In this document: piece by piece, positions 36,881 to 43,913 of the stretch
How the letters are laid out: the number at the start of each line of letters is the position of its first letter
How positions within the stretch are numbered: the first letter of the stretch is position 1
Source: Mycobacterium nebraskense
Lineage (GTDB): Bacteria > Actinomycetota > Actinomycetes > Mycobacteriales > Mycobacteriaceae
Length of the DNA: 64,000 nucleotides
NCBI RefSeq assembly: GCF_002102255.1
Contig: NZ_LQPH01000122.1
Location: 1-64,000, forward strand
Direction: 5' to 3'
Position numbers and translations under genes: made by a program
The notes under the pieces: model-generated
Seen by the model: only the letters and a program-made list of their open reading frames with translations
Databases searched by the model: none
What the model was told of the DNA's origin: nothing

Positions 36881-37732
36881 ATGGCCACGACCACTACCAC
36901 CACAAGCGAATGGGGCTGGCGGCCCGATACCGTCTCGTTCCTCGCGACCGACGTGGTTCCAACCGCGTTGATCATGCAGACGTCCGCGATCGCCGGCGAT
37001 GTCGACGGGGACGCACCATCCGTGCATGTCCCGTACCTTGTCGACGCCGGCCAGGCCGGCACCGGAGCGCTGATCAAAGCCGAAGGCGCCGCGCTCGCCG
37101 ATGAGGAACCCGGCCTCGACGAGGTTGAGCTGAAAACCGCCAAGATCACTCGCTTGGCGACCATCAGCAACGAGCAGTTCATGAAGGCGCCCACGGCCGG
37201 GCAAATCAGCGCGTCCTTCGCGCGGGATCTGGTGCGCAAAGCTGACGCCCTGTACTTGGACGCGAACTCGGCGCCGCTGACAGGGCTGTTGCACGTGTCA
37301 GGCGTGGTGGACGCGCCGGCGCCGGTGACCGACTCGTTGGACGTGCTAGTTGACCTGCTGGCCGAACTCGAGGTCAACGGCGCGGAGCCCACACACATCA
37401 TCCTGGACCCCCTGAGCTGGGCAGCTCTGCGGAAGTTCAAGACCGCCGATACGTTCAACTCCACGCTGCTGGGGGCCGGCACCGAGGACGCCGTGCCGAG
37501 GATTCTGTCGCTGCCGGTACTGCGGTCGCGGTTCATCCCGGCCAACAGCGGCATCGTGGTCGACCGCTCACAGATCCCGACCGCGGTTGGCCGGATCAAG
37601 GTCGCGCAGTCCGACCACGCCGCGTTCGCATCGGATTCTGTTGTGCTGCGCGCGACTTGGCGTATCGGTTTCGGTGCGGTGCCCCGCCCGGAGCGGATCG
37701 GCCGGTTCGTCGTCGGCGAAGCCGGCAGCTAA
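36881..37732 (+). CDS. HK97-fold major capsid protein
   Basis: The 283-residue protein matches phage major capsid proteins of HK97 fold. It has an N-arm (about 1-60), a spine-helix region with ATISNEQFMKAPTAGQ and FARDLVRKADALYLDANSAP, an A-domain with THIILDPLSWAALRK and LPVLRSRF, and a C-terminal VVLRATWRIGFGAVPRPERIG region. At 283 residues it lacks a delta domain or protease. It should assemble the icosahedral head with the scaffold-like protein upstream. A strong AGGAG precedes ATG at 36881. Confidence 0.88.
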   Translation: MATTTTTTSEWGWRPDTVSFLATDVVPTALIMQTSAIAGDVDGDAPSVHVPYLVDAGQAGTGALIKAEGAALADEEPGLDEVELKTAKITRLATISNEQFMKAPTAGQISASFARDLVRKADALYLDANSAPLTGLLHVSGVVDAPAPVTDSLDVLVDLLAELEVNGAEPTHIILDPLSWAALRKFKTADTFNSTLLGAGTEDAVPRILSLPVLRSRFIPANSGIVVDRSQIPTAVGRIKVAQSDHAAFASDSVVLRATWRIGFGAVPRPERIGRFVVGEAGS

Positions 37733-37866
37733 AGCGTGGCCTCGGCGCCCACCCCGCGTTCGTCATGGCCCGCGGGGTGGTGCAGCCGGGCCGCAACCGC
37801 CGCCGGCCGTGTTGGACCTCGCATAGCCAACGCGGCCGGCGGCACCCACAACAGAAAGCAGGACTT

Positions 37867-38088
37867 ATGGAAACCGCGGGAGCGAATCGGATCCGCTCAC
37901 AAGTCGTCGAACAGTTCGGCTACTTCTGCGTGTTCTGCGGAAACCGCAAGTGCCGCTTAAAGATGGACCGGATCAACCGCAGCCGCCCCGAGTCTGTCGT
38001 CAACGTGCTGCTCGTCTGTGAGGGATGCGCGGAACACGAACGGCCTGGGCTGTTTGACCGCGGCGAGGATGAGAGCAGGCGCAGGTGA
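37867..38088 (+). CDS. Small zinc-ribbon protein A of the island
   Basis: The 73-residue protein has two Cys pairs, CVFCGNRKC and CEGC, 25-30 residues apart, as in a zinc ribbon or a minimal HNH scaffold without its catalytic His. AGCAGGA lies upstream of ATG at 37867. The core pattern QFG-x2-C-x2-CG-x3-CRL is repeated in the protein at 38276, so the two are paralogues. The function is unknown. It overlaps the next gene by GTGA. Confidence 0.65.
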   Translation: METAGANRIRSQVVEQFGYFCVFCGNRKCRLKMDRINRSRPESVVNVLLVCEGCAEHERPGLFDRGEDESRRR

Positions 38089-38279
38089 ACCACGATGACC
38101 TGCTCGATGACGTCAACCTCGACAGGTTGGCGCAAGCGTTCGACGCCGGATGGTCTGACGATGACGAGGCGGCGCGGGCGGCCCGCTACGACCCGACCGT
38201 GCGCAGCGTCAACGGTGTGGTGTGCGGCATGTGCGATCGTCACCGCCATTCCCCGTGCTCGCGGTGGTGCTGGGAATGA
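38085..38279 (+). CDS. Small acidic Cys-containing protein of the island
   Basis: The 64-residue protein is acidic at its N-terminus (NHDDLLDDVNLDRLAQAF) and ends with CGMCDRHRHSPCSRWCWE, a C4/H2 cluster that may hold zinc. It starts with GTG overlapping the previous gene and its stop overlaps the next ATG, so three Cys-rich genes are coupled in a row. No family is recognised. Confidence 0.55.
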   Translation: MNHDDLLDDVNLDRLAQAFDAGWSDDDEAARAARYDPTVRSVNGVVCGMCDRHRHSPCSRWCWE

Positions 38280-38446
38280 CCGAGTCGTTGCGCACCAGCC
38301 TCATTGGGCAGTTCGGACGGCAATGCGGATTGTGTGGTCGATGCTTCTGCCGGTTGACCGTTGAACCGATTGCGGCGTCGTCTCCGGTCACGTTCACGAA
38401 CTGCACACTGATGTGTCAGCAGTGTGTCGACAGGCGCGACCGATGA
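38276..38446 (+). CDS. Small zinc-ribbon protein B of the island
   Basis: The 56-residue protein (RTSLIGQFGRQCGLCGRCF, then CTLMCQQC) aligns with the protein at 37867 over nearly its whole length. Both have CGLCG or CVFCG followed by CRL and a distal C-x2-C. It probably arose by duplication inside the island. It overlaps both neighbours by four bases. Confidence 0.6.
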   Translation: MTESLRTSLIGQFGRQCGLCGRCFCRLTVEPIAASSPVTFTNCTLMCQQCVDRRDR

Positions 38447-38673
38447 AGTTTGCTAGGACGGCTACCGCCGGGGCTGAAAGTTTGCTGGCGGCGCAGCCTC
38501 GGCGGGTGTTGCCTGCGTCAGCATCGCCGCAGGTTCAACGCGTCAGCGTTGCGTTTGCGCAGCTCAAAGCCCCGATGGGGTGGGCGGGGGACCCATGGTG
38601 GCAGCGGGCGCCCACGGCCATACTTAGCGTCTGCCTGTGCGTTGAGAGCTGCCAGAACTTCCGGACCCGCTAG
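38443..38673 (+). CDS. Possible small protein, weak evidence
   Basis: A 76-codon frame starts with an ATGA overlap to the gene before it, which supports translation. Its composition is otherwise unremarkable, except for a Trp pair (GDPWWQRAP) and a Cys pair near the end. No family is recognised. The stretch could instead be an untranslated regulatory spacer, since it contains two of three AGTTTGCT repeats. Confidence 0.3.
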   Translation: MKFARTATAGAESLLAAQPRRVLPASASPQVQRVSVAFAQLKAPMGWAGDPWWQRAPTAILSVCLCVESCQNFRTR

Positions 38674-38686
38674 AAAAGTTTGCTAG
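38447..38686 (+). repeat. Three AGTTTGCT(A/G)G repeats
   Basis: AGTTTGCTAG occurs at 38447-38456 and 38677-38686, and AGTTTGCTGG at 38479-38488, all in the same direction. The last copy sits just before the ribosome site of the next gene. A shorter GTTTGCTA is at 33666-33673 in the promoter region before xis. These could be operators of an island regulator; this is inferred. Confidence 0.4.
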
Positions 38687-38696
38687 AGAGGTGACT

Positions 38697-39059
38697 ATGA
38701 CCGCAGGGGATTTGCTGAGAGCGGCACTCGATGCCGCGTTGGACCGGGAACGCGCCCAGCTCGGCGAGCCCGGCCTCGAATGGGATGAACGGGAGAGCCA
38801 GCACATCGCCGCCGCGTGCAGGGCTGCTGATGCGGTGGAATTGCTCGACGAGCAGATCGCGGCTGAGCGCGCCGGTGAGGACCGTCCGAGCATCATCGTG
38901 AAGTGCCTCGCTGAGCGTCGGTTGCAGGACGACAAGACGGCCGAGCATCTGAAATACCTTCAGCTCGACCAGTTCACGCCGTTGAAGAACCCGCACCGTG
39001 TTGCCGGTGGGCATGCCCGCTGGGCTGGCGTGCAGCGCGGCCGGAAGGGGACGGCCTAA
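38697..39059 (+). CDS. Island protein of unknown function, helical
   Basis: The 120-residue protein is largely helical and charged: DLLRAALDAALDRERAQLGE, a central helix with VELLDEQIAAERAGED, and a basic end (HRVAGGHARWAGVQRGRKG). Its length, N-terminal helices and basic tail would fit a small terminase or another DNA-binding packaging factor, but no diagnostic motif is present. GAGAGG precedes ATG at 38697. It is coupled to the next gene by TAATG. Confidence 0.6.
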   Translation: MTAGDLLRAALDAALDRERAQLGEPGLEWDERESQHIAAACRAADAVELLDEQIAAERAGEDRPSIIVKCLAERRLQDDKTAEHLKYLQLDQFTPLKNPHRVAGGHARWAGVQRGRKGTA

Positions 39060-39424
39060 TGCCCCGGGTTCGCGCGGAGGCCGCGGCCCGTGCGCAGGCG
39101 GGCCTGTACCAGTTCCTCACGGACCGCGAGGAGTCGGCGCACCAGGACTGGGTGGGCAGCGTGCATGGTGGCAACGGCAGCTATCCGCGGTCGCGGAGGC
39201 TTGCGGCGTTGCGCGCCGGCCGGCCGGTGGCGTGCGCGGTGTATGAGCTGCCGATGTGGGCGCGCCCGGCTGGTACGCCGCCGCCGCCGCGGTCGCGCGC
39301 GGAGTGGAGCCGCGAATGTGACGTCGCCGTGGGCCGTTTCGTGACGGTGTTCGCGGATGACCGGGTGGTGCTCAAGGCGGTGGACGGTGCCCCGACGCCG
39401 CTCGACGAGTTTTTGGACTTGTGA
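39059..39424 (+). CDS. Island protein of unknown function
   Basis: The 121-residue protein has a helical, Ala/Arg-rich start (VRAEAAARAQAGLYQFLTD), a loop with SVHGGNGSYPRSRR and a beta-like end (GRFVTVFADDRVVLKAVDG). No motif is recognised. It shares bases with the genes on both sides. Confidence 0.55.
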   Translation: MPRVRAEAAARAQAGLYQFLTDREESAHQDWVGSVHGGNGSYPRSRRLAALRAGRPVACAVYELPMWARPAGTPPPPRSRAEWSRECDVAVGRFVTVFADDRVVLKAVDGAPTPLDEFLDL

Positions 39425-39543
39425 TGCGGCGGTTGTGGCGGTGGTGGTCGGTGCGGCGCCGGATCACCGAACTGGAGCGGCGGGTCGAAGCGCTGGAAGC
39501 CGGGCGGCCGCAGATCATTCGCGTCGGAGGCGATGGGCAATGA
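39424..39543 (+). CDS. Very small basic coiled-coil protein
   Basis: This 39-residue frame reads RRLWRWWSVRRRITELERRV and then a Glu/Ala segment ending IIRVGGDGQ. A basic, Trp-rich start followed by heptad-like ITELERRVEALEAG suggests a short coiled coil, perhaps membrane- or DNA-associated. Its ATG overlaps the stop before it and its TGA overlaps the next ATG, which supports real translation despite its size. Confidence 0.5.
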   Translation: MRRLWRWWSVRRRITELERRVEALEAGRPQIIRVGGDGQ

Positions 39544-40097
39544 CGGCGGCCGTGACCGTGGACAGCCTGGCGGCCGACGACTATGTGGACCTCGCCGCCG
39601 GCCGCGTTCGGGCGATATTGGCCCGCCACGGCTGCGATGAGCTGACGACCCCAGCGCGCTACAACTCCACCATGGTGCTGACCGCGGAGCTGCCGCTGTG
39701 CCCGCTCGATGAGGACCGCGAGGGCTGGCGGGTGTTCCGCTACAGCCATGACGGCCGGCTGATGGCGCCGTTCGAGCGGCGGCGCGCCCTGTGGGCGGAC
39801 GGCGACACCGTCATCGCGTTATGTCCCCACGGCGACCGCACCCGGCTTGAGCGCTGCACATGCGGTGTTCGGTTCGTCCCCGATCCGGCGGTATTTCCGC
39901 ACACCGTCGAGATGGCGAAGGCGACCTTCAGGGACGGACTTGCGTTGCCGCCCGGGTATCGGATCGTGGCGGCGACGGGGGCGGCTGAGGGTGCGGTGCA
40001 TCGCGACGTGACGGCGCTGGGCGACGGCTACGTGTCCTTCCTGGAATATCGGCGGGCGCAGCGGTTCCGCGTCACCGAGCTGTTCCACACCGACTGA
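39540..40097 (+). CDS. Island protein with small Cys/His cluster
   Basis: The 185-residue protein has a middle cluster CPHGDRTRLERCTCG that may bind zinc, flanked by segments predicted to be mixed alpha/beta (DYVDLAAGRVRAILARHG at the start, RRAQRFRVTELFHTD at the end). I recognise no family. It is the last gene of the coupled rightward series of the island. Confidence 0.55.
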   Translation: MTAAVTVDSLAADDYVDLAAGRVRAILARHGCDELTTPARYNSTMVLTAELPLCPLDEDREGWRVFRYSHDGRLMAPFERRRALWADGDTVIALCPHGDRTRLERCTCGVRFVPDPAVFPHTVEMAKATFRDGLALPPGYRIVAATGAAEGAVHRDVTALGDGYVSFLEYRRAQRFRVTELFHTD

Positions 40098-40162
40098 ACG
40101 CGGGTAGGCCAGGCCCGCCGCGCCGCCCAGCCACGTCAGTTCGACCGCATAGGCTCGGGGCC

Positions 40163-41371
40163 GTGGCGCGCGACCATCTGATCCCAGCGGTCCTTCTCGG
40201 GCAATTCGCCATCCCCGACGATTTCGCGAAGAAGCCCCGCGACAGGGGCATATACGCCAGCACGAAACATAATCGCGCTACCGAACGCAGACGCGTCGAG
40301 AAGATTGGTTATGGAAGGCGCTTCTACGACCATGCGCCGTTGCCGAGCGGCATCGTGGCCGGCGCAACCTGGAACGCGTACGAGGACCGGATACCCGCTG
40401 CGATCGAGGAGCTGGCCGGGGCCGGCGCAATCCCTTTGATTGATTCATGGAGTTGGTTGAAGGTTCTGCTTCCATTGGTCGCCGGGTTGTACGTTCGCGG
40501 CCCCGATTTCGTACCCTCAAAACATGTCACCGAATTGGATGATAAGCACCGAAAGCTGATGCCAATATCGGACTCCGACAATATGGCCGCCGCGCGCGTC
40601 CCGGAACATGTTCGCCTCATGGCACCACTTATGGGTGCAGACTGGACTATTGTCACGCGTGCGGCTAATACCAGGCCCTTCCTAATCTCGGATCTCGGAT
40701 ACCAGTTGACGGCGAATGGATATCGCCCGGATGGATCTATGAACGTAAACGGGATTACGGTTCCACTCACCCCTGACTTGGCGTTGAGGGTCGATCGACG
40801 GCCTCCGGGTGCCCGCGCGATCGCCGTTGCCCTAAATGGTCGGTGGGTGACGCCGATGAATACTCAGATGCTATCGGCGGACCAGGTCGACACTTTCAAC
40901 CAGTCAGTGTGCCGCAACGCACTCAGCTTCGTTGCAGGATCAACGCCAGATCTTTCGGGCATCGACATATCGCAATTCGCAGCTGGCCGTCACCCTCCCG
41001 ATAACTCCTCACACAAGATGTGGGGCACAGACGCTGAACTTACGCTTAACGGAATCGAATGGTTCAACGCTCGCAAAGAGCTGAGCCATCCACCAGACGA
41101 CGTGGTGTGCGTTGGACTCGTCAGGTCGAGAAAATACAACGCATCATGTGTCGAGCCACCCGGCTGGGAGCCAGCAGTGGTGCCGATGCCCGGCGCCCAT
41201 ATGGGCTCACTGGGGCACAGCGGAATCGAACGATGGGGCTGCGTCATCAAATACGATCCCTATGCGCGAATATTCGGCCGTCTTGCAGGAGATTGGCTTT
41301 TCGGCCCGCGCCAGCTTCCCGAGTCGTTGCGGACACTCAAGTTGAGCCAGATTCTCTGCAACCGGACCTGA
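40163..41371 (+). CDS. DUF4238-like protein, probable cargo gene
   Basis: The 402-residue protein begins ARDHLIPAVLLGQFAIP, like the H-x-(V/I)-P...L...F start of DUF4238 proteins. It has the other family mark, a PFLISDLGYQL strand followed some 25 residues later by ITVPLTPDLALRVD. Codon use and base composition are visibly more AT-rich than in neighbours. It stands apart from the coupled series, begins with GTG without a clear ribosome site and ends at a hairpin. In satellites this end position usually holds accessory or defence genes; that role is inferred. Confidence 0.6.
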   Translation: MARDHLIPAVLLGQFAIPDDFAKKPRDRGIYASTKHNRATERRRVEKIGYGRRFYDHAPLPSGIVAGATWNAYEDRIPAAIEELAGAGAIPLIDSWSWLKVLLPLVAGLYVRGPDFVPSKHVTELDDKHRKLMPISDSDNMAAARVPEHVRLMAPLMGADWTIVTRAANTRPFLISDLGYQLTANGYRPDGSMNVNGITVPLTPDLALRVDRRPPGARAIAVALNGRWVTPMNTQMLSADQVDTFNQSVCRNALSFVAGSTPDLSGIDISQFAAGRHPPDNSSHKMWGTDAELTLNGIEWFNARKELSHPPDDVVCVGLVRSRKYNASCVEPPGWEPAVVPMPGAHMGSLGHSGIERWGCVIKYDPYARIFGRLAGDWLFGPRQLPESLRTLKLSQILCNRT

Positions 41372-41400
41372 ACGGCTCGACGACCGGGGGGCAAACGACA

Positions 41401-41433
41401 GCGGCCGCCACCCCGGTGGTAGGCGGCGGCCGC
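41401..41433. terminator. Hairpin between the cargo gene and the opposed gene pair
   Basis: GCGGCCGCC (41401-41409) and GGCGGCCGC (41425-41433) form a 9-bp perfect stem with a 15-nt loop, lying between convergent genes that stop at 41371 and 41450. It probably terminates transcription from both sides. Confidence 0.65.
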
Positions 41434-41449
41434 CGCATTCGCGGAACTT

Positions 41450-41689
41450 TCAGCGTGACGGCGCCCCGCACATCGCGTTGAGGAACGCCTCATACATCAG
41501 CGTCCCGAACGGGTTCTGCACCGAGACCCGCGGATCCATCGGCACCGCCTGGCCGTTGCAGTAGACCACCGTGCCGGGAACGAACGGCGGCACAGGCGAC
41601 GGCTCGGGGCCGGCTGCCGCCGGTGGAGCCGCGACGACGGCCCACACGGCTACGGCTACAGCGGCGGCCGCCCGCGCGGCGGCGTTCAC
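41450..41689 (-). CDS. Small exported protein on the opposite strand of the island
   Basis: The 79-residue protein has a clear signal peptide (NAAARAAAAVAVAVWAVVAA, cleavage near AAAG) and a mature domain of about 50 residues with two Cys (VVYCNGQ, NAMCGAP) that could pair. Such small exported proteins with a YCNG motif are common in mycobacteria and their phages; the function is unknown. It starts with GTG overlapping the stop of the gene at 41686, so the two are coupled and run against the rest of the island. Confidence 0.65.
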   Translation of the reverse strand: MNAAARAAAAVAVAVWAVVAAPPAAAGPEPSPVPPFVPGTVVYCNGQAVPMDPRVSVQNPFGTLMYEAFLNAMCGAPSR

Positions 41690-41946
41690 GGCAAGGTCCT
41701 GGCCGGGTGGCCCTGCGCCCCGTCGGCGTAGCCGTCGAGGTGGTCGAGCAGATTAGCGCAGGCGCGGGCGGCGGCGGAGACGTCGGCGCACAGTTCGGCG
41801 CCGCGCAGGGCGGCTGGTGTGCATTCGCCGAGGTCAGGGAGGGCGCGGCCGGCGCACCGCAAAGCGTGCCGCAGGTGCTCGAGCGCGTGCGTCAGTGCGG
41901 TGTGCGGCCCGATGGTGGTGGTGGTCGTAGGATTTGGTGCGGACAT
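41686..41946 (-). CDS. Small helical protein at the right end of the island
   Basis: The 86-residue protein has a Thr-rich start and a helical domain (ALTHALEHLRHALRCAGRAL, then ADVSAAARACANLLDHLDGY) with several Cys. Start ATG at 41946 follows TGGAGC; an upstream start at 42021 would add 25 residues. With the exported protein that follows, it forms a two-gene leftward unit beside the tRNA. No family is recognised. Confidence 0.55.
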   Translation of the reverse strand: MSAPNPTTTTTIGPHTALTHALEHLRHALRCAGRALPDLGECTPAALRGAELCADVSAAARACANLLDHLDGYADGAQGHPARTLP

Positions 41947-42069
41947 GTTGCTCCATTTCGATGGTTGTATCCCGTCGCGGGCAAACCATGGGAGCGGAAC
42001 CGAATCACAGCTAGATAGCACCGAGGCTGTCTGCTAAGGTCAAAAACTGCGCTTGACCTGCAAGAACAT

Positions 42070-42092
42070 GAGTGCCCCCGGCAGGATTCGAA
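42070..42092. repeat. Right attachment site core
   Basis: It is identical to 32181-32203. It overlaps the last 20 bases of tRNA-Arg and three bases beyond, so the tRNA gene stays whole after integration. Confidence 0.9.
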
Positions 42093-42145
42093 CCTGCGGC
42101 CTTCTGCTCCGGAGGCAGACGCTCTATCCCCTGAGCTACGGGGGC
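42073..42145 (-). tRNA. tRNA-Arg (anticodon CCG)
   Basis: The minus strand folds as a 73-nt cloverleaf. The acceptor stem is GCCCCCG/CGGGGGC with discriminator A, the D-arm is GCTCAGGGGATAGAGC, the anticodon stem is TCTGC/GCAGA with loop CTCCGGA (anticodon CCG), and the T-arm is GCAGGTTCGAATCCTGC. CCA is not encoded. It reads codon CGG. Its 3' end is the integration site of the island. It is divergent from argS. Confidence 0.97.
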
Positions 42146-42260
42146 GCTACGACTTTGGTGTTGCGCCATTGGGCCCCGCCAGACTAGCGCATGTTGGTAG
42201 CCGCTTTGCCACCGCAATGGATTCGAGGCGCGGGCACCTCAGCCAATAGGATGGACGCTC

Positions 42261-43913
42261 GTGACCCCCGCTGACCTCGCAGAGCTGCTCAAAAACACCG
42301 CGTCCGCGGTGCTGGCCGAGCACGGGCTGGATGCTGCCGCGTTGCCGGCGACGGTCACCGTGGAGCGGCCCCGCAATCCCGAGCACGGCGACTACGCCAG
42401 CAACCTGGCGTTGCAGCTCGGCAAGAAGGTCGGCGTCAACCCCCGTGAGCTGGCCGGATGGCTGGCCGAGGCGCTGTCCCAGGCCGACGGCGTCGCCTCG
42501 GCGGAGGTGGCCGGGCCCGGCTTCATCAACATGCGCCTCGAAGCCTCGGCGCAGGCCGTGGTCGTCAACAACGTCATCGACGCCGGCGATGCGTACGGTC
42601 ACTCCGACGCGCTGGGCGGCCACAAGATCAACCTGGAGTTCGTCTCGGCCAACCCCACCGGACCGATCCACATCGGCGGCACCCGCTGGGCCGCCGTCGG
42701 CGACGCGCTGGGCCGGCTGCTGGCCACCCAGGGCGCCGACGTCCTGCGCGAGTACTACTTCAACGACCACGGCGTCCAGATCGACCGGTTCGCCAGCTCG
42801 CTGATCGCCGCCGCCAAGGGCGAACCCACCCCTGCCGACGGCTACGCGGGCGCCTACATCAACGACATCGCCGCGCAGGTGCTGCAGAAAGCACCCGACG
42901 CGCTGAGCCTGCCCGACGCCGAAATGCGCGAGACCTTCCGCGAAATCGGCGTCGACCTGATGTTCACCCACATCAAAGAGTCGTTGCACGAGTTCGGCAC
43001 CGACTTCGACGTGTACACCCACGAAGACTCGATGCACACCAGCGGCCGGGTCGACCAGGCCATCGCCCGGCTGCGCCAGACAGGCAACATCTACGAGAAG
43101 GACGGCGCAACCTGGTTGCGCACCAGCGCTTTTGGTGACGACAAGGACCGCGTCGTGATCAAGAGCGACGGCAAGCCGGCATACATCGCCGGTGACATCG
43201 CCTACTACCTGGACAAGCGGCAGCGGGGCTTCGACCTGTGCATCTACATGCTCGGCGCCGACCACCACGGATACATCGCCCGGCTCAAGGCCGTGGCCGC
43301 CGCGTTCGGTGATGACCCGGCGAGAGTCGAGGTGCTCATCGGGCAGATGGTCAACCTGGTCCGCGACGGCGCGCCGGTCCGGATGAGCAAGCGGGCCGGA
43401 ACCGTGATCACGCTCGACGACCTGGTCGAGGCGATCGGCGTCGATGCGGCGCGCTACAGCCTGATCCGTTCCTCGGTCGACACCCCGATCGACATCGACC
43501 TGGCGCTGTGGTCGTCGGCGTCGAATGAAAACCCGGTCTACTACGTGCAATACGCGCATGCCCGGCTGTCGGCGCTGGCCCGCAACGCCGCCGAACTCGG
43601 CCTGATCCCCGACAGCGGTCACCTCGAGCTGCTCAGCCACGACAAGGAGCGGACGCTCCTGCGCACTATCGGGGAATTCCCTCGCGTGCTGAAAACGGCT
43701 GCATCCCTGCGGGAGCCGCACCGGGTCTGCCGTTACCTGGAAGACCTGGCCGGCGACTACCACCGGTTCTACGATTCGTGCCGGGTTCTGCCCCAGGGCG
43801 ACGAACAGCCCACCGGCCTGCACACCGCGCGTTTGGCGCTGTGCCAGGCCACCCGCCAGGTCATCGCCAACGGGCTGACGATCCTCGGTGTCACCGCTCC
43901 GGAGCGAATGTGA
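42261..43913 (+). CDS. argS: Arginyl-tRNA synthetase
   Basis: The 550-residue class I synthetase has the HIGH-equivalent [10 protein letters not shown] near residue 137, the KMSKS-equivalent RMSKRAG near 376 and a C-terminal anticodon-binding DALR domain. It charges tRNA-Arg. GTG at 42261 starts [10 protein letters not shown] as in the family. Its final ATGTGA overlaps lysA by four bases, so lysA translation is probably coupled. Confidence 0.96.
   Translation: MTPADLAELLKNTASAVLAEHGLDAAALPATVTVERPRNPEHGDYASNLALQLGKKVGVNPRELAGWLAEALSQADGVASAEVAGPGFINMRLEASAQAVVVNNVIDAGDAYGHSDALGGHKINLEFVSANPTGPIHIGGTRWAAVGDALGRLLATQGADVLREYYFNDHGVQIDRFASSLIAAAKGEPTPADGYAGAYINDIAAQVLQKAPDALSLPDAEMRETFREIGVDLMFTHIKESLHEFGTDFDVYTHEDSMHTSGRVDQAIARLRQTGNIYEKDGATWLRTSAFGDDKDRVVIKSDGKPAYIAGDIAYYLDKRQRGFDLCIYMLGADHHGYIARLKAVAAAFGDDPARVEVLIGQMVNLVRDGAPVRMSKRAGTVITLDDLVEAIGVDAARYSLIRSSVDTPIDIDLALWSSASNENPVYYVQYAHARLSALARNAAELGLIPDSGHLELLSHDKERTLLRTIGEFPRVLKTAASLREPHRVCRYLEDLAGDYHRFYDSCRVLPQGDEQPTGLHTARLALCQATRQVIANGLTILGVTAPERM

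Larger units (their letters stand above)
32181..42092 (+). mobile_element. Phage-satellite-like island integrated at tRNA-Arg(CCG)
   Basis: A 23-bp direct repeat (32181-32203 and 42070-42092) bounds the island; one unit is 9,889 bp. Its right copy is the 3' end of tRNA-Arg. Gene order is integrase, excisionase-like, replication initiator with embedded iterons, small genes including an HNH-like protein, scaffold-like protein, HK97 major capsid protein, Cys-rich small proteins, unknown genes, a DUF4238-like gene and an opposed pair near the tRNA. I see no portal, large terminase, tail or lysis gene. Size and content recall phiRv1/phiRv2, but replication genes with an origin and a separate capsid gene suggest an autonomously replicating satellite needing a helper for packaging and tails. 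Confidence 0.88.

Noticed and set aside
38697..39059. Firm call of a small terminase subunit
   Set aside because: Size and charge fit, but no diagnostic motif is visible, so it is left as unknown.
42147..43823. 558-codon minus frame opposite argS
   Set aside because: ArgS motifs on the plus strand are unambiguous; the minus frame has only low-complexity composition.
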